From Labia minor (Eukaryota > Arthropoda > Insecta > Dermaptera > Spongiphoridae): DNA of 64,000 nucleotides. The stretch spans positions 17,745,187-17,809,186 of the forward strand of contig OY720347.1 of the NCBI GenBank assembly GCA_963082975.1. The letters are read 5' to 3'. Shown in pieces: positions 46,314 to 59,674 of this stretch (its first letter is position 1; every line of letters starts with the position of its first letter). Made by a program: the position numbers and the translations under genes. The notes below the pieces were generated by a model, which saw only the letters and a list, made by a program, of their open reading frames with translations, did not search any database and was not told the DNA's origin.

Positions 46314-46748
46314 AACGAGGGTGGGGTGAAAAGTTTCGGGCCTGACTAAGAAAAACGATGTTTTTAAATTTTTTTTTTTTTGCTTTATTTTTCAACATTC
46401 AATATTCAATAGACCTGTACGATGTCAGCTGAACGTGTGCGAAATATTTTGCACAACCATTTGAACATGGAAAGCTGTGTGCAAGATGGGTGCCGCGTTT
46501 GCTAATGTTAGACCAAAAACTACTATTTGACGCTGTTGGCGTAATCCAAACGAATTTTCGCGTAGATTTATAAATGTTGATGGGACTTAAATTAAATTAA
46601 ATTAATCAAATTAATTAACTAAATTAGAACACCGTTATGAGAAATGTATCATTGATGGAGATTATGTTGAAAAATAAAGCAAAAAAAAAACAAAATTTAA
46701 AAACATCGTTTTTCTTGGTCAGGCCGGAAACTTTTCACCCCATCCTTG
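46314..46748 (+). mobile_element. Mariner-derived MITE with about 80-bp TIRs
   Basis: The left terminus runs CGAGGGTGGGGTGAAAAGTT, then CGGGCCTGACTAAGAAAAAC. The right arm (about 46660-46748) is its reverse complement to near CCCCATCCTTG, followed by TA. Between them the plus strand keeps a transposase fragment reading LHNHLNMEKLCARWVPRLL then DQK, the mariner segment that precedes the catalytic domain. The catalytic part is gone (435 bp in total). Long TIRs around a small internal remnant show an origin by internal deletion. Confidence 0.85.
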
Positions 46749-49700
46749 TACACTGGATATGGTATTTAAATAATAAACATTATTATTTATAAATTTAGGA
46801 CCTGTGTCCACAAGCTTCAAAGACACTAAACAGCATGCCCTTCAACCTTAAGGGAAGCTTATAAAAATTTAACTTAAAACATTTTTATTATAAAATATAT
46901 TTTAAATATAATGAAAAGTATAAATATACAAACTTGACTATTTTCAAAAGTGATATTTTAGTTAATGTGTCTGCCTTACAATTTGATAATTAAATCTTAT
47001 TGATTTTAACAATTTTATTTCTTGATTTTATCATAAAAGAAATATGAAATAGTATTATTGAATATCAAATATTTTTTATTTATAATAAATTTATAATATG
47101 TAATTGGAAAAGGATAAAATTCAGAAAAAATTAAGTCGAAACCAAATTTTATGTTTTTTTTTTTAATCTGTTAAATTGATTAATAGAAATGCAATATATA
47201 TAAAAACTTTTCTCCATCTCTTTCTCTGTTTTCTAAATTCCCTTCCCCTATTGGCTAAATAAATAGACCCTAATTACTCTTCTCCTGAAACAACTTTTCG
47301 TTCTCTAATTCAAATAAAAATTAAATACAATTGAAGATTTAAAAAAAAGTCAGTGCACGTTGAAATCTTTGCTCTCTCTTTCTCTCTCTTTATTTTTTTT
47401 CTGCCTCTCATGCTATTGAAATGTTTGCTTAGAAGGCCAGAGGGGCTGGATTAAGGATGGAAAAAAAATCTTAAGAGATATCCTTTTGCAAAGCGGCAGC
47501 AAAATGAGCTACTTTATTTATTTATTTATTTAAAGGTTTTTTTTTCTTATTTCAGGATGATGTTATGCCAATATTTGCATAGTAGTAAGAAAAGTTTAGC
47601 GAAATCTACAAGTACTCTTGATTTTTTTTTTTTTGCTATTAATCGATATTTATTTATTTATTTTTATTCACATTATATTAAAAAAAAACTATAATAATTA
47701 ATTTTATTATTGTTCTTGTTCGAATATAAAGATTCAAAAAATTTTAAAAGCTTTATTGGAAAAGATTAACATGTTTTTATTCTTTGCCCATACCCTTTGG
47801 GGTTTTTTTTAAACGAACATTGTAAGAGAGAATGAGTGATCGAATTAAAAATTATATATAAACCCTTCTCAGTCGCCGATACCGTTTCGAGTTGCCAATG
47901 GCGTTAAGGGAAGGGGTTCGAGTTGGCCATCAGAGAAATATGAAGCAAAAGTCAATTTAAATTGCTGTGATTGAGCGATTATTTAACCCCCAGCGGGTCA
48001 TTATTCAGTTGGCTCCATGTCGTTTTTTGACATCATATATATATATATTATAGCATATGCGTTTGTATATAGGGTTTTATAAAAAGCAATAGTTGAAGGG
48101 TTGAAGTAGGGGGAGTGATTTTGAGCCCTCAAGCGTGGATCGCTTGTGGCATATTTTCCATCGATATAATCGCCTGACAGTCAACCATTCATCAAGTGGG
48201 GGTTCAAAAAAATCAAGCAAATATAGATATTCCATATAAAGAAGTAATAAATAATAAATAAATAAATAACCTAAATGTATTTATTAAATTTCATTTTTTT
48301 TTCATAAATATAAATTTCATAATATAGGTATATACTACATTATATTTGTTTATAAAAATAAGGGGTAAAATAAGGTAAATAGGTAAAATATTAATCCTAA
48401 AAACAAATTTATGAAAATTTACTGGTTTCAGTAACCTAATTTAAATTTATATATTTTATTGAAATAATTCCTGTTGTAAAGCCTTAATACTCGTAAATTA
48501 TCTAATACGTTCCAGTATTCTTAAAAATTAAACTATGTAAAATATGTATTGTAGTTAAAATGAAATAAAAATAAAATGTTATTTTAATTTATAAATTACC
48601 TTTATAAACCACATATATGCTAATATATAGATATAGTTTTAATAAAAGTATTGAAAAACTGTATAGATCTAAAGTACCAAAATTGAACTCGAGTAAGTAA
48701 TTAAAATTTAATGGTTCTTCCTTAAAACAATACCAATCCCTTTTAATAACTTAAATATAATATTGATTAATAATTTAGAAATATCAAAAAAAAATAAAAT
48801 AGTTTAGAGAAAACTAACATCCTTAAAATCTTAATAAAATTAATAAAAAAAAATTTAAAGGCTCTTTTTAACCATATTTAATATTACAATGAGCATTGAG
48901 CTCATTCAATGATGATGATTATTATTAATATTATTATATTTAATTCGTTATTCTATATATTTTTGAAATCTCAACTTTTGTATCGTAATTCAATATATAT
49001 TTTCAAGGTAGAATGAGATTGCCCCTTTTAGTTAGGCCACTGGTCGTTTAATTTTATTTTTATACTCTAAAACCTTCCCTATGATTAAAAATCCAATTGA
49101 GGGTGATATGCAAAGCCATTTAAGTAATAAAATTGTTATCCCTATTGTTGTTGTTGTTGTTATTATTGTTATGGAAGCACGACTCATTCTATTTTCCGGT
49201 TGACAAAGGTTCGTTTGAGGCACTCACACAGACGAAGAGTTTTTTTTTCCTCTCCTCTTGTCTGCTATTTCGTTGAAATTTACCGGAAAAAAATACCAAA
49301 TGAAAGTAAGAATGTCAATAGAATATATAGATATTCGCATGGGAATTTGACAACAGACAAACAGACAGACGGACAGACATAGCGTTAGGGTAGGGATACT
49401 GGGGCGGTGCTCTCAATTGCTTTCACTTTTGCTTTGAAGTTTTTTTATATTCATTCCCCCTCCCCCACCCTCCCTCCATTCTGGATTTTCTCATGAAATT
49501 ATTTCGGGCCCTTTTTTATTAGTATATCTACGTGAAGGGAATCACTCTCTTTATCTTTTTTGACATATTTTTTTTAACAATCGATTGAATTGAAAACTTT
49601 TCTACATATAAAATATTAAGAGAACTTTTCGAATAGTATTTTAACATGTTCAATAAAATATATATATAATCGATAATCATTCTATTCGTTTTGTGCGCCT

Positions 49701-50594
49701 TGTTAATCGAAATATTATTTATTTCATACCGGTACATGTTTTAGATTTCATTTAATTCAGAATCGAGGCTGTAAAAATTGTACTGATATTTGCCATGATG
49801 TTAAGATTCGTTTTGTTTTTAAACGTTGGATGAAATTTCCTAATCATATAGAAATAAATATTTGAAAGTGGAAACATTTTCTACATAATAAAACATTAGT
49901 TCAGTAAAAAAATTAAAATTGAGTATAAATATAATATTATTCTTCTTTTTTGTATTGTAGTCCTTACTTTCTCTATTATTGGCTAATAGCCAAATTTGCA
50001 ATTACTATTTCATAGAGGTTATGATTAGGAAACAAACTTCAGGAGTGTTAGGAGAGGGCGTGAAAGTTCATCCAAGGATATGCCTCACGGTTCAGTTGAC
50101 ATTTGTGATCTTTTACACTCAAACGTCTTCAAGGAGGGGGTTAGAAAACAGTTTAAGCTCACAAACACATTAAGTGTTAAATAAGCCGTGAGATAATCTA
50201 TCCTAAAACACTCTCCTTCCTAAATAATCACCTCTCTTTCTCTCTCTTTCTCTCTTAGCTACATTCACTTTCTGTTTGTAATTTATTTACTGTCTTCTGC
50301 TTTTAAATCCAAATATATCAACATATAAACAATTTATCATTGGAAATATTTCATTTGCTATTTATTTTCCATTTTAGGGTTAAGTGAATTTGCCCAAAAT
50401 AATTTAATGACTTTTATTCATTCATTTCATGGTTGACAATTTAAGTGGAATAGGTTTCGTAAATGGGATTATCATAAATACCTATTATTATTATTATACT
50501 AGTTCAAAAGTGATGAGATTTTCATTGTCTTCGATTCTTGTTCCTCTTAATCATCCACATTTCTTTTCATACATCTTCCATTTAATAAAAAATC
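46749..50594. other. Spacer with islands near 47380-47500, 47860-48200 and 49180-49530
   Basis: AT-rich DNA with three less AT-rich unique patches. The second includes CGCCTGACAGTCAACC. The third includes a GACAGACGGACAGACA run at about 49363-49378, similar to the repeats inside HINE-B and Helitron but without their flanking sequence. (ATTT)n is at 47516-47534. A weak open frame at 49979-50173 is unassigned. No gene is called. Confidence 0.4.
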
Positions 50595-51140
50595 TGTAGT
50601 GTCTCCACTTGACTATCTCGCAATTTGAATTGGATAAAATAACATATATTATATTTAAATTAAATTTAATTAATTAAATTATAAATTAAGATTAATAAAT
50701 AATATTTATTAAACCAGAGCGTGTTTGGCAATTTGATGATGGCACCACGTCACTTGCTGGCGCGTGATTTGCAGTGTTAAAAACTTAACTCCGGAACTTT
50801 CAGCAAGTCATCAAGCTGAAATTCTATTTATAGCATTTTTATACAATCTTTAATCATATGGAAACTATGAAACATATATCTTTATTTTTAAGGTCAGTTT
50901 AGAGGAAAAAAAATCAAAACGTTGCAGGTAATGACCCTCTTCCGATTGAACTACATTTCTCAAAAGTTGATAAAAAAACTACCAATTTTGAATAATGCCC
51001 GTATACCAAATTTCATACACACATCCACACACATTTTTCTCAACCCTAGTGAAAATGATTTCAAAACGTATAAAACATCAAAATCCCGACATCGAAAATT
51101 TTCGTGATCGCAACAATATCTCTAGCGAGATAGTAAAAAT
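50595..51140 (-). mobile_element. HINE-A copy 5 (empty of HINE-B)
   Basis: Hairpin remnant and GCGAGATAGTC lie at about 50597-50624. The other end is GCGAGATAGTAAAAAT to 51140. AGGAAAAAAAATCAAAACG near 50902 shows the site without HINE-B. The (CA)n tract is reduced to a few units near 51017-51035, and the adjacent block is deleted. It is otherwise collinear with copy 1. Confidence 0.8.
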
Positions 51141-51664
51141 AGAACGAATTCATTACAATCATATATAATATTTATATTATATTAATTTACATTATATTTT
51201 ATTAACTATTTTATATATTATTTCTAGTTAAAAAAATTTGAAATATTTGTTGAAAAATAGAGATTAACAACTTTTATTCCTTTCGTTTTTCTAGAGATTA
51301 ATGTTTTTACTAACATACTTGTATATATATATATATATGTATATATATGTGTAAAAGATGATCATTAATACTTTGTTATATTAGTTAATTTTGTTTTAAA
51401 GAAATTTTGGTTCAAAAATCAAGTCTGTTAAAGGTTTTTTTTTAATATTGAATTCGATTCTTTAGAAATTATAATTTAGACATTCTGTATACACAATCAG
51501 GAAAGATATTTTTTATTCCATGTAATACACCATGGAGCATTTTGTTTGTTAAGGAGTGAAAATAAACTTCCCAATCTTAATCTATTTAATATCACTAGTT
51601 TTTATAATAGATTCGTTTTTTTATATTTTGTAATTTAATATTTAATTTCCCCGAATTTAGCTTT
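51141..51664. other. AT-rich spacer
   Basis: (AT)n near 51325-51350. No gene is seen. Confidence 0.4.
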
Positions 51665-52345
51665 TCCTATTATTATTATTATATATAAAAACCATAGTCA
51701 CTCACTCACTGTGACCGTAACGCCATAATTCGGCAACATCAAACTAGATGGCATTATTCGACGTGGGTGTTTTAAAAAAATGTTATTTGAATATACATAT
51801 ATATTTCATTCTTTTAAATATTAATTTAATTAAATATTGAATTAAATTATTTGATTATTTTTTAAATTATTTAAATTATTTTTAAATTATTTACTAATTT
51901 AATTATCAAAAATTAATTTTTTTTAATTAAGTATTAAATTATTAAATTAATTTTTTTAAATAAAATATATTTAAATTATAAATAATATAATATGCTTATA
52001 TTTCATTCTTTTAATAGAATTTCTACTTGATGTTTGAATTTATTGATAAACTACCTCCTATTAATATCTATTAATATATTTATCGACTATTAATTAATAT
52101 TTTCTAAAACAAAGTAAGCAATATTATTTATATTTAAATTTATATTTTGAAAAATAGTGGAATTTGCAAATTTGAGTGAAAACGAAAATACAAATGAAAT
52201 AAAAAATATACTGATTGTATTAAAATGAATTAAAATCTTTCGTATACAGACTTTCAACAAATTACTATGCATCACATCGGGAGTATAGGGGGCGGAGCCC
52301 TCTGCCTAGCTTCGTAGAGCGCCTCCTGCGCTCTGAGAAACTAGT
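51665..52345 (+). mobile_element. Helitron copy 3
   Basis: The 3' end is clear: stem AGAGCGC-CTCCT-GCGCTCT at 52316-52334, GAGAAA, and CTAGT at 52341-52345 followed by T. Just upstream, GGGAGTATAGGGGGCGGAGC is the family block. The 5' end is less sure. TATATATAAAAACC near 51682 with CACTCACTCACTGTGACC resembles Helitron starts, but an unambiguous A/TC junction is not visible. No RTE fragment is present. An ORF of 61 codons on the minus strand is not considered real. Confidence 0.7.
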
Positions 52346-54683
52346 TGAGTAATAATTTTTATCTTACGTGTAGATTAATTAAGTTTTTTTAATAAATTAT
52401 CATTTTTTTACATACATGTCCATATTTTAATAAAAGATTAAATACTAATCTTTTCGACAATGAGATTAAAATTTAAATAAAAATATATTAATTAATATAT
52501 ATATAGAGAGAGACTTATTTTTATGTAGAATTTTTTATTGTAAATGTTTAAATTGTTTGCGTGATGAAGAGATTCAACAACAGGTGGTCATCGCTCATTC
52601 ATTCTCTCTTTGTCTCTCTCTTCATTGCTATACTGGCCATCCATCAATATACGTATATAGACTAGTCATTTGACCATCATCGTTTATCTCATCTATATAT
52701 ATATATATGACATTGAAGGGATGGGGGAGGTAGCGTCGTCGGCAGGGTAGGGGTAAATAAACGCGACACCGATCACACAAATATTGACTTGATGGGGGTA
52801 TATGTGTGTCGCACAACCCTCCTGGTATTTCACACCAAAGGGGTTAACATTTAAACACACACGCCCATCCAAGCGCTCATGTATGGGTAGATGCAACCAC
52901 TTATGAAAAGTTATCTACATAATACATTACAGAATTTCAACACTTAATTGGCCCTTTAATTACGATTTGTTAATTATTCCAAAGGAAATAATAAAATGAT
53001 CTCATTATTTAGATATAAAATAAATTATATGTTATTAAATAATAATATATTATAGTATTTTTTTCGTTATTTATTTATTTATTTTGATTAAAAAAGTATA
53101 TTTATTCTTAATTTATATTAAAAAAAAACATTATCTAAAGAGCGTTCTTTTTGTATAAGTGTCCGGTTCTCATCTATGGAATCTCTTGACTTGTATTTTT
53201 TTATAAAATAACACCGCTTATGAAGTGGGTTGCTAATTAAGCAGACTAATAGTGTTGTATGATCAGTACATCGAATTCTTTCTTTTCCTGATTTCCTTGA
53301 TTAGAACCGCTACTTTATTTCAAGTATTTTCCAAATTGTGATCAGTTAAGCTGATTGGTCCTCGTAATTCATAGAATCTAGAATTTATAATCACTTATTG
53401 TAGAGGTAAGACTAATTTAAAAATAAAACTAATTCACCAGAAATGATTCATCATTTATTAATTTAACTCCCTCCCTTACAAAGGATGTCCTTATATTAAT
53501 TTGATAAATTCCACGCGTCTCTGACATTTTTTTGACAATTGAAATCTTTGTTTTAAATTAACTGAAAGCCAATTTAAACCACCAAACAATCGAATCATTA
53601 TTTAACAATCTCTATTACAGCCCTTAAGGACACCAGAAAAAAATGGAAATTGATCATTCATTAAATTTAAGACTGAAGGCGAGTGAGTGGGTTGTTCGAT
53701 GATAAATTATCCCGCGTCCCCAAGGGAGAAGGAATCTTAGTGTTTCTGTCATAATCAATATCCTAAAGATTCATTCTCATTATATATTAAAAAAAAAAGA
53801 TGAAGGCGAGATTAATTTATGTATTGATTCCGTTTCTATAAAAAAACTCGGGTAGGAGGGTGGGATGGAAACTGCATTTATATTGGGCCATTATGGTGAA
53901 GAAAAAATGAGCTTTAATAGCGTATTACAAATTAGAATGAGACTAATCAATCAATCTTTAATCTCTCTCTTTTTATCCCTCCTTTAACAACTCTTAGAGG
54001 GTGCAAATTTCTGTTTTCAATAATTTATTAGATTGTTCGCTTTTTTTTATATATTATATACATATGCATAAGAAATATGTACAATTAATGAGCTAAAATC
54101 GAGCTTAAACATATTTAGGGATATTTGAAAGTAAAATTTGTTAGTCGGATAAAAATCTAATTGTTTGATTGTGATGATTCCCGTCCGTAGAAGATGCTAA
54201 ATCCTGAATCCTAGAAAATGAAATTGAAGATGTTATGAAGCTTCTTGACCCCTCTTTAAAAACTTTAGATTTAATTTACTTTTTTGGGGATTTATTAATA
54301 AACTCCACAATTCGGATAAGCTAAAGGCAGCACTTGTTCGTGAAATAAGGACAATATCAATGAACATCTTACATGATGTGATGAGAAACTTCAGTACCCC
54401 ACTACGAGACTAGTATTGTGTTGACAAGGATATTTGCAAGGGTTGCTTTTTCATACATAAATTATGTTAGATTAGAAATTATGATTTAACACCCTTTTAT
54501 TTAGTTTCACATCGTGTTCTGTCGTCAAATTTTTCAAGGTGAATTTGATCCACTTCCCAATGTTCGAATGAGCTGATAACAAAACAATATTCACGTTCAT
54601 CACAAGTCTTAAGTGACCTCGGAGATAACACTATAACCTGAAATCATAAACCGGACGAAATTTCTGTCAAGACTAAAAATTAA
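52346..54683. other. Spacer with islands at 52560-52910 and 53630-54020
   Basis: Both islands are unique, with GGTAGCGTCGTCGGCAGGGT and CGCGTCCCCAAGGGAG patches. Short minus-strand frames at 52628-52896 look spurious. Elsewhere AT-rich. (AT)n at about 52694-52708. No gene is called. Confidence 0.4.
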
Positions 54684-55091
54684 GAAATAAAAAAATATAA
54701 AAAAACTTTATAAAAACACGCTTTTATTTAAATGCACTAAAAAGGAGAAAATAATTTCTCCGTACACACCACAATTTTCTTACAATTAATCATATCTAAA
54801 AAATGAAAGCGTGGGCGCCAAACATGCAGGGAAAGGAAAAGAATACGAAGGACATTTCATTGTATATGCATAAACTTTTCTGTTTTTTCCTTTCTCACTA
54901 TACTTCATAATTATGTCTACTTAAAGTTGAATTTTTACCGATTTTCCCAGCATGTTTGGACCTTACGCTTTCATATTTTAGATATGATTAATTATAAGGA
55001 AATCGTGGTGTGTGTGTGTGAAGAACTTATTTTCTCCTTTTTAAATAAATAAAAGCGTATTTTTAAAAAGTTTTTTCTTATATTTATTTAT
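54684..55091. mobile_element. Foldback element with about 147-bp arms
   Basis: The left arm (54684-54831) contains ACACGCTTTTATTTAAA, GGAGAAAATAATTTCTCC, TTAATCATATCTAAAA and CCAAACATGC. The right arm (54946-55091) is the reverse complement with about 80-90% match by eye and carries a GTGTGTGTGTG expansion where the left has ACACACC. The loop (54832-54945) is AT-rich. GAAAGCGTGGGCGCC near the inner edge is the only GC-richer patch. No coding sequence, and no target duplication was recognised. Confidence 0.8.
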
Positions 55092-56038
55092 TTGTAAATA
55101 TTTCTAAATGGCAAAACAACTAAAATTAAATAGTAAAAGTTATCTTTTTTGTAACAATCAACATTTTATTAAACTTGCAAACAATCCGATATTTTTGCCC
55201 TAACTTAAATATTTTATTGTAAATCAGGAAACTCACTAATATTTCTTCATACATTTTTATATATTTTATTTCATTTAATCAGATTTTTAACATTCATTTT
55301 AAAAAATAAACTTATATATTTTTCATTTGTTCCAGTTCAATAAATTGACGTATTAAATGAAATGAGTTATAAATAGATAATTAAACAAAATTTTCATTCC
55401 ATGGTTTCATTTCAAAGAATTAATCAGCTGTATATATGTATATGAAAAAGACTTAAGATATTTTTTAATCCGCTTTTCTCTCCGCTATGTTTTTGTTATT
55501 ATTTATTATTAAAAGTCTACGAAAAGTTTTCGCATGAATTGACTTTCCCAAATTATTATATTGTGTGTATCCAGGTGTGTATTTTTTTTGTAAGCAGGGG
55601 AAATATTACTTACTTTAAGGCGATTTATTTATTTATTATTTTTTTTTGTATTGTTTACTCCCTGTAACCAGCAATTCTCTAACCTTATATTCTTATACAT
55701 CTTATTGGTTTTATATATTAAATAATATACATATATAAAATTATATATAAATATATTTTTTTCTTGAAAAAAAAAATAACAAGAGGACATCGAATCCTAG
55801 AAAAGGGAATTGATACAAATAACGTTAAATATTGAAGTTTAAAAAATTTCAAAAAATGCACTCAAATTTAATATAGTATGAAATGAGAAAAACTGCTTCG
55901 TGAAATAGTTATTAAAACTAATGTGATAAAAGAAGAATTCTACAAATTTTAGCGTCTCTTTTTAATATATATTTCATTTTCTTATTTTTTTTTACCTTTT
56001 AGTACAATTTAAAATAAACTATTTTTTTTAATTTACGC
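55092..56038. other. AT-rich spacer
   Basis: AT-rich with T-runs. No gene or repeat family is recognised. Confidence 0.4.
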
Positions 56039-56566
56039 CAGATTTTGATGTTTTTATACGTTTTGAAGGTCCCTGAGTCATTTTCACTAAGGTTGAGAAA
56101 AATGTGTGTGCGTATGTAAATAAGATTTCGCAAAAACGCTTTGAGCTAGAATTATGAGATTTGGTATACGGGCATTATTGAAAATTTGTAGTTTTCTATC
56201 AACTTTTGAGAAATGTAGCTCAACCATAAGAGGGTCTTTAACTACAACGTTTTGATTTTTTTTTCCTCTAAACTAACCGTAAAAATAAAGATATATGTTT
56301 GATAGTTTTTCACATGATTAAAATTTGTATAAAACTGCTATATATAGAATTTCAGCTTGATTGAATCGCTGAAAGTACCGGAATTAATTTTTTAACACTG
56401 CAAATCACGCGCCAGCACGTGACGTGGTTCCATCAACAAAGAGCTAAACATGCGCTGGTTTAATAAATATTATTTATTAATTTTAATTTATAATTCATAA
56501 TTATATTTTATTATAAAATATTTAATCCAATTCAAATTGCGAAATAGTCGAGTGAAGACACTCCAG
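56039..56566 (+). mobile_element. HINE-A copy 6 (5'-truncated)
   Basis: Similarity starts abruptly at CAGATTTTGATG, so the TTTTTACTATCTC start is missing. The body (CTATATATAGAATTTCAGC, CGCGCCAGCACGTGACG) and the 3' end GCGAAATAGTCGAGTG...CACTCCAG are present. The HINE-B site is empty (CGTTTTGATTTTTTTTCC near 56250). Confidence 0.8.
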
Positions 56567-56792
56567 CTTATTTTCTCTTTCACTTACCTTACACAGTTAT
56601 TAATTATATTCATATATACATCGTGAACAATTACAATAATGTTAATATGATTACATTTAAGTAAATATTGAATAAAACATTCCTTTTATATTCAATACCA
56701 TCATTCACTATTAATTAAAATCAATTAATCAGACACTTTGAATATGAAATGTTTTTATCTCTCCTTCAAATTTAATAAAATTAATAAAATAA

Positions 56793-56943
56793 AATCAACA
56801 AAGAGGCAAACACCCGCTGGTTTAATAAATATTATTTATTAATTAAGCTTAATTTAAAATTTAATTAATTAAATTTAATTTAAATATAATATATGTTATA
56901 TAATTCAATTGAAATTGCGAGATAATCGAGTGGAGACACTCCG
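56793..56943 (+). mobile_element. HINE-A copy 7 (3' end only)
   Basis: It begins at ATCAACAAAGAGGCAAAC and ends GCGAGATAATCGAGTGGAGA then CACTCCGG. It is only the last 150 bp, in the same orientation as copy 6 and 226 bp downstream of it. Confidence 0.75.
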
Positions 56944-57115
56944 GTTTATTATTATATATAAAAGAGATAACATGGACATATTTTTGGAGCATATCGATAC
57001 AAATAATTATCAAACTAAAAATATCTATAAATGCTAAATAACTTTATTGATTATTATTTTCTTATTATTTTCACTTATTTATTTGTATATGTGATTGATT
57101 ATTTATTTAATTATT

Positions 57116-57150
<35 letters not shown>

Positions 57151-58834
57151 TATTGATACAATTTTATTGCGTATAGAACATACTTACCTATTAATATTTT
57201 TTATATTGAGAGTTATATAGATATTCTAACACAATTACTGGTCTTATGGGTCTCAAAAGTTAAAAAATGAGGTATATGTATATGACTATTTTAAGAAAAA
57301 AGTATTGTAGTATAATATATTTCGAATTCTTTAATTTTATTTTGAATATTATATATTTATATAAGTTATGTAGGTATAAAAAAATCCCATTGAATCATAT
57401 TATAAATTTCAATGGTTATTTTTTAAGAGGGGAAGAATCTGTTCCTCTGCTGATGAATATATATTAACATGGTATCTTTTTTCTTTTAGGAGATGGATAA
57501 TAAACCTTGGCTTTAATTAACGAAATGAAAAGAAACAAAGAAAAAGTTTCATTGAAAAAAACTGGTCCAGATGACATTTCTCCCTGCCTCCCATCTCCTT
57601 CTCAGTGCTTTTCGATCATTCGCCATCCGCTGTCGACACGAATGCTAACTGAGTTGTGGAATTTTCTCTTTCTTACGCACCCCTTTTGAATAGTTAATCA
57701 TGGACACAAGACGTAGCGCCCTTCCCCCAGTTTCCTTTTTGTATGCCTCACTAAGAAAAAAAAACCGCACGAAAAAAGCCCGGTCCAGTTGTTTGAATGA
57801 ATAGATAAATTCACTGATTGCGGATGACTTAATCAGTGACTGTTTATTTTTTTTTCATCCCCAACTTTGATCATGAGTGGAATATTTTAAAATTAAGAAA
57901 AAGTCCTTCTCATAAAATTTTTGTTTTTTTAATTAAAGTAGACGGACTGGTTCAAATTGGGGGTTGTAAAAAATAATAAACGTCTCCCCTTTTAAAACAT
58001 ATTCTTTAAGGGCGATATTCGTGTAAATTTAATGATAGTCAAGATATCTTTATAAAGGGCGAACGTTACCGACTTGTAGCCTCAAAACGTTCCCATCTAA
58101 TTAACATAAAATAGATTTAATAAAAGATCCAATTGAAATGTTTATACGCATCCAGCACGTGTTGAAGGGGTCTTATAAGATTTTCCAATTTTATAATATC
58201 CTTGCTACAATGATTTAGTGAAATAGAAAAAAAAATTCAATTAAATTCATTAAAATGAACTTTAAGAAAAATATAACATTAAATGTGAATTTATGTATTT
58301 ATATCACATTTATTATTTCTATAATCGATATTTTAGTAGGGCTGGTAATAAAGCGATGTTCTGCGAATGTTAAAATTTTTGGTTAATACTACAACAAGCC
58401 TGAATCTTATCATAATAATGTTAACATTTGGGAGTCGTATAATACCGCCATCATCCAGCTCTTTCCAAGAAAATTTCAAATCTAATTGGCCATGGGAGTT
58501 TGAAACAACCCTTCACAGATTAAAATATCAGTATATACGAATATACTTAAATTACTAGAACATATATTCTTTTAATAAGTTTTAATACACATTCTCATTA
58601 GTATAATTTGTGTTAATTTTTAAATATATAGTGTACTACACACATTTACTCTAATCTAAAATATAATAAATAATGAACAAAGATAGAGAAACAACAAAAA
58701 AGAAAATAAAAATAAAACTTTCAACACATCATTGATAAATAAGAAGAATATTTAAGCTTCACTCACTAAAAATTTAATTTATATTTTTTTGTCAACATTT
58801 AAAAATTATTTAAGTGTTAGAAAATAAAAAACAG
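56944..58834. other. AT-rich spacer, island at 57480-57830
   Basis: (AT)n at 57120-57148. The patch at about 57480-57830 is less AT-rich, with an open frame of 60 codons at 57507-57689 that I do not recognise. A second weak patch is near 57950-58180. No gene is called. Confidence 0.4.
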
Positions 58835-59181
58835 AATCGACCGACGGTTTGAAACAAATTAATTTCCAGCTACCTTTAGCTTTAGGGTGAAAATAACCCT
58901 TCCCTTCCTATCGTCGATCGGTAATACTACTACTTCCGGTTTCCAGATATACACCAAAAGTTGATGAACTTATCGTACTGATGCATTAAGTAAATATACC
59001 AAATTTTATCAAAATCCGTTGAGCTGTTCAAGCTGTACACAGACAAACTGACGGACGGACAGACATCATGCTAAAAATACTTTTTTCTGGTAACAAAATG
59101 AATGATTCGTGGAGAAAATCTCCACATGTTAAATTTGGTGTTTAAACAATACCTCCCTTACTATCGTTGGTTGATAAAAAT
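58835..59181 (-). mobile_element. HINE-B copy 4 (internal deletion, no hairpin)
   Basis: AATCGACCGACGGTTTGAAA is at the left edge without the GACCTG hairpin. From TTTCCAGCTAC it jumps to GGGTGAAAATAACCC, deleting the core with the CRE-like sites. The minisatellite is reduced to about three units (59048-59066). The right edge is ATCGTTGGTTGATAAAAAT, a mutated subterminal repeat. Confidence 0.75.
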
Positions 59182-59674
59182 TACCAAAAAATTACTATTT
59201 TAAGCGATTTAAAATTTTATTTATTTATTTTATCATCATCTATTTTTCCTTATTTGTGGAACTATAGAATGGGATGTAAAAATTGAGATCAGAAGAATTA
59301 ATTATTATTTTACAAATTATTTATATTTTACAAAAATTAGATTTTTCATTCATTTCCAATAAAATAGAATCATTTAAAATTTTTATAAAGACATAAAAAC
59401 TACCAAAAAGTTGTAATACTTGACAAAAAGATTCTGAGTTGATTTTGAGTTATGAATGTTCCGTTTAAAAACTAATCTTTGCATTCATAAAAACTCTATG
59501 TTCAACCCCTTTAAGAATTCTAAGATTATTTTTGATACTTTGACAGAAAAAAAAAGATTATGCTCTGAACAACAAATTTTTTTCCTTGTTTATAAAATTT
59601 AATTGATTTTTTATTAACACAATTCATTTGTGGCTATATATTAAAGATAGAAATTAATGTAATATTTCCTATTC

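Noticed and set aside
47905..47935. GGGGTTCGAGTTGG resembling a tRNA B box
   Set aside because: No cloverleaf is possible with the surrounding sequence.
49363..49378. GACAGACGGACAGACA run as another HINE-B or Helitron copy
   Set aside because: The flanking ATTTCATCAAAATCGG block and element ends are absent.
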